From NCBI RefSeq assembly GCF_964656455.1, contig NC_135714.1:127838131-127902130 (forward strand): a stretch of DNA of 64,000 nt. The letters are read 5' to 3'. Both the position numbers and the translations under genes were made by a program. The notes under the pieces were generated by a model, which saw only the letters and a program-made list of their open reading frames with translations, was not told the DNA's origin and made no database searches. This DNA comes from Halichoerus grypus (lineage: Eukaryota > Chordata > Mammalia > Carnivora > Phocidae). Shown one piece after another: positions 1-12,469 of this stretch (position 1 is its first letter; the number at the start of each line of letters is the position of its first letter).

Positions 1-74
1 TGCTCCTCCCCCGCTTGCTCTCTCTCTCTCTCTCTCTCTTTTAAATAAATAAATAAATAAAATCTTTTTTAAAA
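1..74 (+). mobile_element. Can-SINE, 3' end only (cut by window edge)
   Basis: CT-rich region followed by (AAAT)n and AATCTTTTTT, the tail of a plus-oriented carnivore tRNA-Lys SINE. Confidence 0.9.
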
Positions 75-75
75 T

Positions 76-690
76 GTTTCAAGATGAAGTAGACAGAACA
101 CTGGACTAGGAGTCTTAGAAATTTGGTTCTAGTCACAGTTGGTGTGACAAATTAGCTTTATTGACTTGAGTCAATAAAGTCACAGAACCTCTTTTGTTTC
201 TCTTTCAGCATGATGATGGGTTAGAGCAGCTGAGAATACCTTATTTAACTCTAAAAGACTGTGACAAGATCACACTGAAAGATAAGGCAAATCTTTTAAA
301 ACAATGTTATTCAAGTCAGGTGTTATAAAATGGCAGCTGGAGGGTCAAATCCAGACTCAGACATACGGGTGCGGGGGCGGGGTGGGTTGTATACAATGTT
401 CAAGATGTTGAATCAGAGTGTGTCTGGATGGCTGTGTTTTCTCTAGCTCGCCATAGACTCCATTCCTCCCATTGATCACATTGGCTATTTCACAGTTACC
501 CGCTGATCTTAGAAGGGCACTTAAGTTTGTAACCCATAATTTAAAGGAATTATGATTCTGTTGTCATTTCAATACCTGGGGTGATTTTCCTGTACATGAA
601 AAACAGAAGTACTACTGTTACCAAACAGAACATTAGAACACATAATGAGAAGGTACTAAGCTTCTACCAGTATCCTTGAATTCTTTTTCG
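76..690. other. Unassigned noncoding sequence
   Basis: No gene, strong repeat or splice-flanked open frame seen. Confidence 0.5.
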
Positions 691-699
691 TTCAGAACG

Positions 700-880
700 C
701 AATGTAGTGCAGTGACAAAAACACTGTATTTTAGATACAAAAAAACTCGGGTTTGGCTCTTTTGTTTACCACTAATAAGACCTTTGACCTTGGGTGGCAA
801 TTCACTGAGGTTCTCTGGACCTCTGCTTTCTTATTCGTAAAATGGAGATGGGGTGGTTAGGCTAAATTGCATCTGATGTA
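700..880 (+). repeat. MIR fragment (old tRNA-derived SINE)
   Basis: The order of weak matches follows MIR: a GTAGTGCAGTGACAAAAACACTG head, a CTTTGACCTTGGG box, then TTATTCGTAAAATGGAGATG. Confidence 0.6.
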
Positions 881-1184
881 CATTTTATCTCTGCAATTCT
901 GCAATTCTATGAACAGTCAATTTCATTGTTTTGACCTTATTTCCTAGAACTCTGGGGAAGCTACAGGCCTTTAGAAATAAACAGATTTATCTAGGCTAAA
1001 GGGAGAAAAAGATGCAGGAACACTCTAGTCTGATAAAATCAAAATGCAGCAATAGATGAACAAAAAGAGTAATCATTTCCTGCAATGTACACAGCAGTAA
1101 ATAAACTAACGGAAAAGCCCTCACTAAAACACAGAGCCAACATAGCCTGAAAATTCTTTAGCAGTAAAGCAAAACCAGTCTAAT

Positions 1185-1320
1185 GGTAATAATATTAGGC
1201 TATGAATTAAAAACACTGTTGTAGTCTCTGCTGTGCCATTTATTTGTGACTTTAGCTTCTTAAACACATTGAGCCTCAAATTCCTTATTTGCTAAAAAGA
1301 AGGAATAATAATGCTTTGAA
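1185..1320 (+). repeat. MIR fragment
   Basis: TCTGCTGTGCCATTTATTTG, GTGACTTTAGC, then CCTCAAATTCCTTATTTGCT and GGAATAATAATG match the MIR core and right part. Confidence 0.6.
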
Positions 1321-3560
1321 ACCACAAATATATGTGCAGAGAATTTATACATGCTACAAAAGACACATATTGTTTGTAAGATAATTGTCTCAAGTTCCTA
1401 AGGGTTAGAAGAGGCAATCCACCATGGGTCCTAAGCACCCCTGATAACTGCATTGGGTGCCAAGAATGCCAGATTCTAGCAGTTCTTTGCTCTTTACCCA
1501 GACTCAGGGTTGTGTTTGCAGCAAGCCAACTTTGAAGAAGTAATGCCTCTCCCAGGACAGAGAGCATGCTTTCTCTAAAGGCCACGGATTCCCACAAGCT
1601 CACATCTCTCGGCTGTAACACAAACCCACCACATGAATAGCATCCACCTGAGTCCTCCACAGGGCCACCATGGGACTTGGGGGCCACAGGAAGTGCTATG
1701 GACAGGAAGCTCAGCCTGAGTGCTGTACCATGAGTAACAAAGTCCTTGCTCTGAAAGGTCCTGATTCTGTCTCCTGCCTGTATCCACGAAACTGTGGCAG
1801 GCTAAGTTTTTAGCTTGTAAATAGGGGGAAATCCCAGACCTTCCTGCCTTATGAAGCATCTGTGAAGATGCTTCATAAATTCGTGATTGCTGGATGAATG
1901 CAAAATAGGGTACTTTGTATGCATTTCATTTCCTTTTCTTAGTACAAATCTAAGGTGAGTTTATTGCCTATTCTTAGGAGAATACAAAGTGCTATATTTT
2001 AATCTAGAACCAGGAAGAGAATTTGTGTGGTGTTTGTGATCTTCCTTCTTCCTGGTTCTCACAAACTGTCATCTGTTAGGTAACTCACTGCGTTACCATC
2101 AACATCCCATCCTGGCAACCACTCAACATTACCTATGATAAATGCCAGCACCTCACCTCTTCTTTCCTCAGTCAGAATTTTCCTGCACTCAAAGCTAAGA
2201 TCATATAGCCTCACTACTAAGGGTCTGATCCTGAGCTAATCCTAGAGCTGCCACACTAATTATAAAGCAAGTTATTGTAATGTTATCTAGCACCAATACC
2301 CAAAATATATTCTTTGTGGAAACTTTACAAATGATACTTCTGTGCCTTAATTGCACTTGAAATTGTTACAGAAAACAGGTATAGCTAAAAAGACCGTAAA
2401 ATTGCTTAGGATTGTAGACAGGAACTTAGAGATTTAAGTGCCACCTCTACTATATTTTGTCAGAATGTAAATATAATTGCAGGTGCTTAGAAAAAAAAAA
2501 AAAGACAAGTATACCAATAAAAATCTTACATGCCGAACGCCAGGAAAGCAATAACACTTCTATTATAAGCCATTTTATGTGATAATTGCCTTTTGAGAAA
2601 TAGGGATAGCGATATTATCACTAACAAAAAGGCTTTAAAGAAATGCAAATTCCTGATTAGGATCATTTTCAAGTGAGGTAAACAGCTATTTGTAAATGAT
2701 TATTTCTTTCTTTGTTTTCTCACCAGCTCTTAGCTTTCCTCACATTTTATACCATTACTTGTTTTAGGTAAAATATTTCAAACACCTTGACATACTTTCT
2801 CACCTTGCATTAGGAGTCATATTTTTCCTGTGCCTAAGTCTGCGTGAAAGGACAAACGATGGCTCGCCAAACCATGATACACTGTTTGTCCTCAAATGGA
2901 TTTGGCAGTCTTTTTGTTGTTTATCTACATAGACTTGCCAACGGTATTAAACCACCAGACAGAACAGGAATCTGACTCATTTGCAGCCAATCACGAGGCT
3001 CGAGGCTGTAAAGCTGACCAGTTTTGTGATGCGTCGCAGAAGCAGAAACCAAGGTGAAATAGAGGAGGGAACCTGGCCCCACTCCTAATTAAGACACTTC
3101 TGCTAAAAACCCTATTTCCCAGTACATTTGGTGCCAACATCATTTGTCACAGTTGTTCCCGAGCCGTTTATTAAGTAGTTAACGTTTTATTAACTCTTGA
3201 AAACGACATGACACACGAAACTCTAAAACTAGATGACACACTTGGGCACCAATGTAGCTTGGCACCAACATAGCTCAAAGACATTTACGTAAAACTAGAA
3301 CATTTGTTTTCAAGTAACCACCAGGTAAACGTATCACACTAAGCTTTAGATTCCCTACCAAGTGTGATGTTTGAATATGATCTGTTGACTGAGGGGAATT
3401 AAAGGAAGGGAGGGAACACAGCCAACCCATTCATATTTCCAAGAAAATTTTCTTTTTGCCACAGAATTTTGTAATTGCTTTGCAAGGATAAGACAGCCAT
3501 CAGCTCTTCCACATCGGCATATATGTTCTTTGCACATATGAGTCTTTCAATGAGCCTTTA
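1320..3560. other. Mostly single-copy noncoding DNA
   Basis: No gene found. 1575-1860 has overlapping minus-strand open frames without splice context. A poly-A tract lies at 2491-2504. The stretch 2840-3320 is richer in CpG and less AT-rich than its surroundings and shows no repeat match. Confidence 0.5.
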
Positions 3561-3569
3561 ATAACATGC

Positions 3570-3730
3570 CTAGTATTTTATCGTTTATGTTTTCACACAG
3601 GTATCTTACTTGGTCCTCACAGCAATCTAGTCAATGGTCATTTTTATCACTGCCATTTAACTGAATAGGAAACTGAGGATCCAGCATATGAAACAGTTTG
3701 GCCAGGATCATGTGGCAAGAGAACCAGACC
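3570..3730 (-). repeat. MIR fragment, minus orientation
   Basis: TTGGTCCTCACAGCAATC, CATTTAACTGAATAGGAAAC and CTGAGGATCCAGC are the complement of the MIR cctcagttt...gtgaggatt region; the GCCAGGATCATGTGGCAAG end fits too. Confidence 0.65.
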
Positions 3731-4141
3731 TTGATTTTTTATTTTCTTTCTGGTTCTCGGATTCTTTCCCCAAGCACACGCAGATTAGACTCCCATTATC
3801 ATCCATGTACAGACCAGCATCCTGGACTACTTTCAGAGCATGGAAGCGCAACTGCGAGGTCTTCTTGTCTCACCCGCTCCAACCACAGAAGCTGCTTCTT
3901 TAAGCAGTGCAAATATTTCCTCATGGACAGGATGTTTATATCAGGGCTACGAACACAGGAATAAATCTAGGAAGATGTGAAATTCCCTCTAGGTTTAAGA
4001 GAATAAACTTTGGGGGCCAACCACAAAAGGAGTGCAACCTCTAGTTACAGTGAAAATCAAGACTTGAAAAACATTCCTTTGTCAAGGGGAAGAGAGACCC
4101 AAATCTATAGATCTGGACAATTAAAATTTCTGTAAGGAATA

Positions 4142-4364
4142 GAGGCACCTGGGTGGCTCGGTCGGTTAAGCTCCAACTCTTTGATTTCAGCTCAGGTCAT
4201 GATCTCAGGGTTGTAAGATCGAGCCCCCGTGTAAGGATCCACACTGGGCATGGAGCCTGCTTAAGATTCTCTCTCTCCCTCTCCCTCTGCCCCTCCCACC
4301 CTCTCTAAAATAAATAAATAAATAAATGAAAATAAAAGTGTTAAAAAATAAAAATAAAATAAAA
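4142..4364 (+). mobile_element. Can-SINE
   Basis: Head GGCACCTGGGTGGCTCGG, CT-rich region, (AAAT)n tail that has decayed into A-rich sequence. An imperfect duplication (TTCTGTAAGGAAT / TCTCTGTAGGAAAT) flanks it. Diverged body of the older type with ACTCTTTGATTTC. Confidence 0.92.
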
Positions 4365-4379
4365 TCTCTGTAGGAAATG

Positions 4380-5470
4380 TATGATTAGAAAAAGTATACA
4401 CTTGTTTGATTTTAGTGCTGATGCCATAAAACTTTTTCTAAATGTGATTATGTCTATAAGTAACTAACATCAGCTGTTAAAGGCAGATTTCAGCAAACTG
4501 GAGTTTCAGTTATTGTGATTTTTTTTTCTCTAAACAAGACAAAGGCACTATGTACAAATTAAAATCAGACTTCATTGAAAAGCCAGGCAAAGAAATGCCT
4601 GATAGTTCTAGCATTGGGTCCTAGAATTACAAACATTAAAGTGTCACTGCTAAGTTCTAACTACTCACATAACAATTCTACAGAAGAAACCATCTAGGAA
4701 CATCAAGAACACCTTTCTAGCCATTTTGGGCAGCTCATTATTGTTGGCCCAGCAAAGTAATCATGCCCTCCCCTCTTTTACAGAGACGGTCAATCCTTCC
4801 CCATATTCCTGTTATTCCTCCCACCCAAGGAATCCATCTGTGCTTTCATTAATGAATGTGGTATTATTAAAAAGCATTTTCTGGGTAGATGTAGGGAACA
4901 GTCACCATTTTCATAAAAAGAAAAAAAAAAAAAAAAGCAACTGCCAAAGCTCATCCCAAAGCTAATATCCTAACCTTTAAAATATCTGTGTAACACTAGC
5001 TGGCTTTTCATTTTTACGAGCAAAAATAGATTCATTTCCTGGGATTTCTTGAGCTCTCCAATACATTGCACAATAACCCCGCACCCCACCCCACCCCCCA
5101 GATGTCATTTCTTTTTCTGGTGAAATTTCTAAAATGCATCAGGTCTCTGTGGCTTTGGTCAGACAGGAAGGTGAATGCAGCAGCAGTACTGGAATATTTC
5201 ACTACTGATGCGGACAATCAGTGCTGAATTACCTCGTGGTCACTGCCCAACATTCTCTGTCTTCATCTGCACGATGCCTCTGTGAGGACCTATTAAAAAC
5301 GATGCCACCCCTTGGGAATATCTTTGGAAGAACGAGGAAAGCCTTCAATTGCTACGGACATAAATGACAATGGTGTCGTTTTCGTTATTAACTAAGATGA
5401 ATTTGGGCACTTTAAATGTCACTCATCTTTTGAAAGATCATAGTTCTACATGAAAACAGAATGGGCCTCC
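4380..5470. other. Single-copy noncoding DNA
   Basis: Nothing recognised apart from a poly-A tract at 4919-4936 and a short C-rich stretch near 5080-5100. Confidence 0.45.
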
Positions 5471-5479
5471 AAAGCAGCA

Positions 5480-5590
5480 CGGATTAGATCCGTTTTATGA
5501 GGCAAACTGAGATACAGAGAAAAGTGAGTTACTCAAGGTATGCAACAAATTAGAAGGAGATGTAGCACTACTTCCACACTCCCAGAGCAC
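5480..5590 (-). repeat. MIR-like fragment, minus orientation
   Basis: CGTTTTATGAGGCAAACTGAG followed by ACAGAGAAAAGTGAGTTACTC matches the complement of MIR around its CAGTTT box. Confidence 0.5.
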
Positions 5591-5659
5591 TTGGGAGACA
5601 TTCCTTCCTCCAAGTACCCTACCTATTTGCTCCTAATGCCACTGAGAATCAGGATGTAG

Positions 5660-5880
5660 CACCGCGCGTGAGTGGAAAGAGTGCAAACTCTAGAGTCAGA
5701 ATCCTGGTTCTGCCATTTGCTATCCGTAACAGCAGCTTGGGCATGGCTCTCTCTGAGCCTGTTTTCTTATCTACAGAATGCAACTAATGACATGCCTATC
5801 TTGCAAGACTTTGGATAATGCAGGGCTTAATACAGTGTCTAATAAGTAGTAGGTGCTCAATATATGTTATTTTTTTAGCT
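5660..5880 (+). repeat. MIR element, near complete
   Basis: GTGGAAAGAGTGCAAACTCT, AGAGTCAGAATCCTGGTTCTG, CCTGTTTTCTTATCTACA and TAAGTAGTAGGTGCTCAATA occur in MIR order. Confidence 0.85.
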
Positions 5881-5943
5881 CCTCTGTCCTCTCCTCCATT
5901 AATTGGTTTCCAATAGAAGAATAGTGGAAACATTTTCAGTTTC

Positions 5944-6129
5944 TTTTTTTTTTTAAGATTTTATTTATTTATTTGACAGAGAGAGACAGTGAGAGAGGGA
6001 ACACAAGCAGGGGGTAGTGGGAGAGGAAAAAGCAGGCTCCCCGCCAAGCAGGGAGCCCGATGCAGGACCCTGGGATCATGACCTGAGCCGAAGGCAGATG
6101 CTTAACTGACTGAGCCACCCAGGCGCCCC
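5944..6129 (-). mobile_element. Can-SINE, minus orientation
   Basis: Begins with poly-T and AAGATTTTATTTATTT, ends GAGCCACCCAGGCGCCCC. A perfect 13-bp TSD CATTTTCAGTTTC lies at 5931-5943 and 6130-6142. Confidence 0.97.
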
Positions 6130-6142
6130 CATTTTCAGTTTC

Positions 6143-7060
6143 AGGTTTTGTAAAACCAAAAATTAGCTTGTAGAGATAGAGATTTCCAAACTTTCACTGA
6201 GAAATACAAAAGCAAAGGTCATTTATTTACAGTGCTACAACCATATATCTCAGTCTGTTTTTAAATGCTACTTAAAGGCCATTCTTAGTGGTTTGGTGTA
6301 GCTGGAAACCAAGAACTTAAGTAGAAACTGCCATCAACTTAATCACACTGAAGTACTTATGAGCACCTCTTAAATATGTGATGCTAACACGTTATATGTC
6401 TTCATGAATGTCTCTACAGTGACTGCATGAAACACTTCTTAGATCCATCCTAAGTATAGTCAGAGTACTCACTGGACTTCTGGAACAGTTAAAAAAAAAA
6501 AATAGTGTCTCTAAAATAATGTTTTGATTCATTAAGAGCAATGGGATCAAAACCAGATGGATTTGGCAGAGACTTGTTCCCCTGGTTCTCAGGCTGTTTC
6601 AGAGCAGTGCCAGCTCAGAGAGGAGATGATCAATGTCACACATTCTACACTTCAGGCACTAATAGATCCTTGGCTCCAGGTTCCCCAGTGTTCAGAGGGA
6701 ATGCCAGAACACACATGCTGTGACAGAATCATTTTGGAAGCATCCATGCAGACCAGAGAAATGAATAAACTGCCTTGGGCACTGAATAGCTCAGGCAACA
6801 GCTGTTTCACACCGGACAGTGATTAGGATCGATCTCTTTATTCTCTACAGTGACTGTCACATTTCACAAACACACACACACACACATTCGGTCTTCCTAA
6901 GGTGTAACACAGGGATCAGCACCTTGCAACAGAAGTATCCACTCACTGGTACATGAAGGAGTTTGAAAAAACACCAGGTTTGCCTAAAGCTGGTTAGTAA
7001 TTTACACACACACTCACACCCATCATTCCATTATCCAACAGACACGTATAGACAAACTTT
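6143..7060. other. Single-copy noncoding DNA
   Basis: No gene seen. An (AC)9 tract sits near 6868-6888. The open frames at 6541-6826 overlap each other and lack splice signals. Confidence 0.45.
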
Positions 7061-7064
7061 CAGA

Positions 7065-7235
7065 TTCCAAAGGAGCCCAACATTCTGCTGTTCAGGCACT
7101 GAGTGCAAGTGAGATAGATAAGCTCCCTGTCCACTAAAGGCTTACTTTCTAGCAGGAAATATACAGACCAGTACACAGGCAAACCAATCTGATGGGAGAT
7201 GTTCTTGGAGCCATAGATTGGAGGAGTACCTAACA
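7065..7235 (-). repeat. L2 fragment, minus orientation
   Basis: TTCAGGCACTGAGTGCAAG, GATAAGCTCCCTGTCC and CTTACTTTCTAGCAGG follow the complement of the L2 3' end. Confidence 0.55.
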
Positions 7236-7419
7236 CCCCTCTAAAATACAATGTCTGCTCATCTTGGAAGACTGCTGATGTCTTGTGAAGCTACCACCCA
7301 GGTTCCCCTTACAGAGCCTGCTTAGTCAGTACCTCTGCAGTAGGAAAGTGATGAAAAAAGATTTTTTATTTTAATTTATTTATTTTTATTTTATTTAAAA
7401 CTGGTTGTCCTGAAAAATA

Positions 7420-8185
7420 ACTTATCCTGGCATATTGCCACCTTCATACCTTAGCCAGCTGAAATTCCAAAGCCCATCCCTATGCACACTCTCACAGACC
7501 CTCAACTCCATTGCCCCTCCCACATTTTGTCACCTTCATCTGAGGAAACACAAAACCCTACTTGAATCGAAGTCTCCACCTATTTTGTGGTATTTGCATC
7601 CAGCATGCCTGATGTGAAAGGAGCAAACAAAAACATGATTGGCCTCATTTCACATTCATGAACGAGAACCCAAGGTAGCCTAATGTATCCAGTAATCATA
7701 GCACAACTCCTTAGTCCATTCACTCTTCCCTCTCTATTTCACATTTTCTACTCTCACCTCAAACCTTCAACACTTCCCTTGACCTTACTTTCAGCTGATA
7801 TCCTTGCTTCCAGTTTCACCGAGAAAACAAAAGCAGTCAAAATACACCATCAAAGCTCCCCTCCTGACAGCATTGGTACCCATAACACTCGATGCCCTTT
7901 CCTTATTGCAGGTGAAAACATCCACGATCCAATGTAAGGCCAACCCCTCTACTTGTCCAATAGTTCCCCTCCACTCTCACCTTCCCAAGGGCATTGCCCC
8001 AACGATTCCCCCCTCCTTCCTTTATTCTAATCTTTCCCTCTCCTCTTGAACGTTCTTATCAGGAATGTTGTCATCTCTCTCATCTTAAAACAAACAAGCA
8101 AACAAAAACACCACTCTCTCTTGATCTCACCTCCCCCCACAGGCACCCAGCTTCTATATTCTCCTTTATAATATAACTCCTTGAA
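7420..8185 (+). repeat. LINE fragment, L2-like
   Basis: C/T-rich stretch with typical old-LINE phrasing (CTTTCAGCTGATATCCTTGC, TTCACCGAGAAAACAAAAGC, CCTTCCCAAGGGCATTGC). Similar in character to the broken L2 at 13.3-15.5 kb. Strongly decayed with no long frame. Confidence 0.45.
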
Positions 8186-8228
8186 ATAGTTCTTATGCTT
8201 GTCTCACTTCTCTCTTCCCATTCTCTCT

Positions 8229-8415
8229 CTTTTTTTTTAAGATTTTATTTATTTGACAGAGAGAATGAGAGAGCACAAGCAGGGGAGCAGCAGAGGGAGA
8301 GGGAGAAGCAGGCCCCCCGAGCAGGGAGCCTGACTCAGGGCTCCATCCCAGGACCCCGGGATCATGACCTGAGCCAAAGGCAGACATTCAACTGACTGAG
8401 CCACTCAGGTGCCCC
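8229..8415 (-). mobile_element. Can-SINE, minus orientation
   Basis: Poly-T, AAGATTTTATTTATTTGAC, then AGCAGGGAGCCTGACTCAGG, ending GAGCCACTCAGGTGCCCC. TSD TTCCCATTC on both sides (from about 8215 and 8416). Confidence 0.96.
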
Positions 8416-8639
8416 TTCCCATTCACTTTTGAATTGACCACTCTACTAAAACAGTGGGCATTGAGGTCATCATTGACCTCATTCATAGTTGGGATGCATA
8501 AAATATATAATTTTACCTCTGTTATCCTATAGGCCCTGGGAACACATTGAAGCATTTTAGAAAAAAGAGAGTGTAGGATTTGCATTTTATAAAAATCACT
8601 CCGGCATAAGTTTCTTTAAAGACTGAGTCAGGTTTAGAC

Positions 8640-10090
8640 CAGAGGCAGGGAGACAATTAGGGGAGCATGTTAATACTGTAGCCTCAAAATGACAAAAGTC
8701 TGTCTCTTACTGAAAATGGGGTTACTATCTCAATAGCATTCTTCAGCTTATGTGAAAGTCATTGAAAAAAAAACTCCAGTTCAAAATTAGTAAAAAGAGA
8801 AGTCAATTAAGTTAGCCTCTGCTTATTTCTTTTATATAAACATATATCAATCTCAGAAAGGTATTATCTCAGAAAAACAACGGAGATCTTAACTTCTAAA
8901 TAAGAAGTTCAGACTCAAATGTTTAAAATTAACATTACTTGATTTTACTAATTAACAAGTAATCAGATCTGTGTCTGAAGAAGGGCCAAGTAATACACAT
9001 GTTAGTAGTTAGGGTTGACTAACTTCCACACAGTAGGACAGAAATAATTATGGGTCCCTTGGCGACAAATAAATCACCAAGAGGAAGGAAATGTTCCGTG
9101 GCTTACATTTTTTTTAATGTCCCAAAGGGCCCAACATTGCTAGGAGAAAATTACATGCCATTCCAAAAGATTTAATTACCCTAATACCCAGTTTATGGCT
9201 GTTTCTTTTCCAAACCCCCCAAAAGGTATGTAAACCTCAGCCTACAGGCAAATCCTGCCAGTGGTAAATAACATGGTGGCCCCTGATGATAAGAAACTAT
9301 ATCACCGGGGAGCACACATATTTTTGTGTTTTCCCTTAGTGCAGAAATACAAGAGAGATGAGGGTATGGCTAGACAGAAAGGTTCATGGTTTTGGTTTGT
9401 GAGAGGACAAGGCATGCCTCACCCCGCCCCCTTCTCACTCTGACTAGAAGAGCCAAGCTGGGCTTTGTCCCTTCAAAGTGTCTCCAGCCTGCCGCCTGGA
9501 ATGAGCAAATACACACTCCTCTGCACTACAAGGCTTAGTTAGAGGGCAGATGCTGCTCTGTGCAGAGAGCAGGGGAGGAAGGGTTGCTGCTGTCAAGTTC
9601 TGCCTACGGCTAGGGGGTGAGTTTAATTCTGGGAGAGGATAAACAAGCCACAGGGCTATTTATCCAGAGCCATATTCTCCCATCAGCTTTCTCTGTAACA
9701 AAAGGAACATTTTAATCTCCATTTGTCCAATTCCTGTGTCTTATTCTTCAGTTCAATCGGTTCTAAATTCAGAAGGGAAAAAAGGCAGTGTTACTCATAA
9801 CCCTGGACTCACCCCCGCCCCCCCCAAGAAAACCCTACAATATCTATATTTTTTTTAAGAGAGAGAGAAAGGGAAAGTAATTTGTGCTAAACCGAAAGCG
9901 TCATGAGGGCAGGGACCACGGTACACATTATCTGATTATTAAGGAGGAGCTTAATAAAACTTCTGAATAAATATATGAATAAGGAAATGAAAGTTGAAAC
10001 AATTGGCCCTATTGATCACGCTTCTGCACTCATTATAACAAAGAAAATTATTTTTTTACATGATGTCTAGAAATGAAACTTATTTTTGGA
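8640..10090. other. Single-copy noncoding DNA
   Basis: No gene. 9400-9660 is locally GC-rich and free of repeats. The stretch just before (8440-8640) resembles an old dispersed repeat (ATTTGCATTTTATAAAAATC, ACTCCGGC) that I cannot name. Confidence 0.4.
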
Positions 10091-10097
10091 AGGACAT

Positions 10098-10570
10098 TGT
10101 ATTAGTTCTATATGACCATCGTAACAAATTACTGAAAACTTGGTGGCTTAAAACAACAGAAATTTATCCTCTCACAGTTTTGGAGGCCAGAAGTCCAAAA
10201 TCAAGGCGTCAGCAGAACTGTACTCCTTCAAAGTCTCTACAGGCAAATCCATTCCTTGCCTGTCTCAGCCTCTGGGAGCTGCCAGCAGTCCTGGGCCTAT
10301 GGACACATCATTCCAATCCTGCTTCCATGGTTACGTTGTGTCTCCTTTTCTGTGTGTCCATAATCTCCCTCTGGTTTTCCCATACAAAGATACTTGTGTG
10401 GCATTTAGGACCCACTGGGATAATCTAGGATAATCTCTTTAGCTCAAGACCCTTAACCTAATCACATCTGCAAAGATCCTTTTTTCCAAATTAAGGGAGA
10501 ACATTTACAGGTTTTAGAAATTACGGGATGTGCTATGTTTAAGTAGCTATGATTCAGCCTGTTACGCACA
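10098..10570 (-). mobile_element. MaLR-type LTR remnant, antisense
   Basis: TGTATTAGTTCT, GTAACAAATTACTG, GGTGGCTTAAAACAACAGAA, TCACAGTTTTGGAGGC and AAATCAAGGCGTCAGCA line up with the same blocks of the LTR at 24488 in this window. Solo and strongly decayed; no viral coding region is attached. Confidence 0.72.
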
Positions 10571-12415
10571 CCTTAAGTGGAATTTTTTCTACAATGACAG
10601 GATAAAGAAGGTGTTTGCCTGAGATTGCCAGTGAAAACCAACAGAAAACCAAATTACCTTAAACAAATAGAAGAAACTGAGGAGTGTGAAAGCTGAGATT
10701 TGGATCTAGGGAGTTGAACTCCCACGTTCTGAGCCACTAAACTATATTGCCTTCTCCAAAGGGGTGAGATCACCGATTCACATAAACTGGAAAATCCAGG
10801 TACAGTCTGTCTTCAGTAAAGCTTGGGTCAGAGGCTTAAACAATGTCATCAGGGCTTATTTATCTGCATCATTCAGCTCACTCTTCCACGTTGACCCTAT
10901 TTTAGAATTCCGTGGTGTGTTCTCTGGTATCTCCAAGCTCACATCATCCTTGCTGGTTTAAGCCCAATCACTCCGCCCATCACTGTGGTCAGGAGAATAA
11001 ACTCATCTCTCTGGCTGTGCCTGAACCACATGACAAGGCTGGGGCTGGGGAGGTGGGCGACAGTGACAGCCCTTTCCAAACTACACAAAGTGGGAGGGAG
11101 TGTTTCTCCAAAGTCCAATCTGAGCACTGCAACCAGAGGTAAGGTTAAAGGATGCTGAGAAGCCAAAAGCAACAAAGGTTCCCTGAAGGTTTTCACTGCA
11201 AATAGGGAACCATTTCTAGGAAGCAGCTGCTTTCATTTTAGTTCCCCAGAGAAGCTGGTATTACATTACTTGTACAGAAAGCTTATGTACAAATGACTTA
11301 GGAAAAACCCTAGCCCACTGTAAAATATTTCACTAGCCTCAGCTCTTCTCTGCTTATGTTCCTGGTCCAAAGCAAAACATGGAACAAATATGTTTAATCA
11401 TAAAACCCCTGCAAGTCACTACTTTATCCTAAGATTTCTGTTATTCCCTAAATTATCCTCTGGGCTAATAAAATAATAGAAGGCAGATGGTAAAAAGAAT
11501 GCCTTTTAATTGTCTCTAAATCCTTTATAATATTTGATAATTTTAAAAGTTAAGATACTATTACTTTATTAAAAGTTAATGAAGTTCATGACTACTTCAA
11601 TGTAGTAAACCATGTTATTACAGAAGCAATGAGTCTCCTGTCTCAGAGTCCCTGCCCTGCATCTTTCTATTTTAGAACTTACCAGGTCAGCATAAAAAAA
11701 GAAAAAGTATAAGGAAGAAAGAACTGTGTTCAAGACATATGTCACTCAGATATATAATTTGCTATCTTAATTCTGTTTAAGTTCCTTTTTCAAGAGCATA
11801 GGTAAGCAAAAGAAAATTACTGGCAAGAAATGGGAAGAAACATAGCAATCTAAACCAGAAAGAAACTAAGAGAAGCAGAGAAGCAGTTGCAAAATTCTGT
11901 GATTATCCCAAATTTATTCCCTCATTTAGAAATTCCTCAAGTAAAGTCTGTTTTATACATAGAGGAAGATTAGTATGCTTCAAGTTCTAAAGCTCCAAAA
12001 CTCAAATTATTTTGTAATATCAAATTCAATATAATTTTCTACCTCATTAAAAAAAATCTCTAATTTCCATGTTTCTTATAAATTGTTATGGAACTTGGTC
12101 TTAAATTCTTCCAAGTAATTTTGTGGGAATGAGTAAAAAACAATTTTAATGTATTTGTTAATATCATATGTATACTTAAAATCACTAAAATATAAAATAG
12201 AAGATTTTATATACATTGTTGATCAAAAAAATCTGTTTGGTAAGTTTTTACCATACCACTGGGCAAAAAAATAAACATAGCACAAAGTCATTTTTCTGAT
12301 AGATCTCTCCAGTGCTTTCTAGCCACGTAGTTATTTTAAAGCATTATTAAAATTCATTATGCCTTCGTTTTATATTTAAAGGAAGATTTGTGTTTGGAAA
12401 CCAAAGAATACATAT
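10571..12415. other. AT-rich noncoding DNA
   Basis: No gene or clear repeat. A GT donor-like GAG|GTAAGG on the plus strand at about 11138 has no matching upstream acceptor or recognisable coding sequence. Confidence 0.45.
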
Positions 12416-12421
12416 ACACGT

Positions 12422-12422
<1 letters not shown>

Positions 12423-12467
<45 letters not shown>
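12423..12467. repeat. (CA)n microsatellite
   Basis: About 22 uninterrupted CA units, long enough to be length-polymorphic. Confidence 0.95.
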
Positions 12468-12469
12468 CT

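Noticed and set aside
10060..10428. 122-codon frame as a gene
   Set aside because: It lies almost wholly within a MaLR LTR remnant.
11100..11145. GAG|GTAAGG donor on the plus strand after an open frame
   Set aside because: No upstream acceptor, start context or recognisable protein; a lone donor match is expected by chance.
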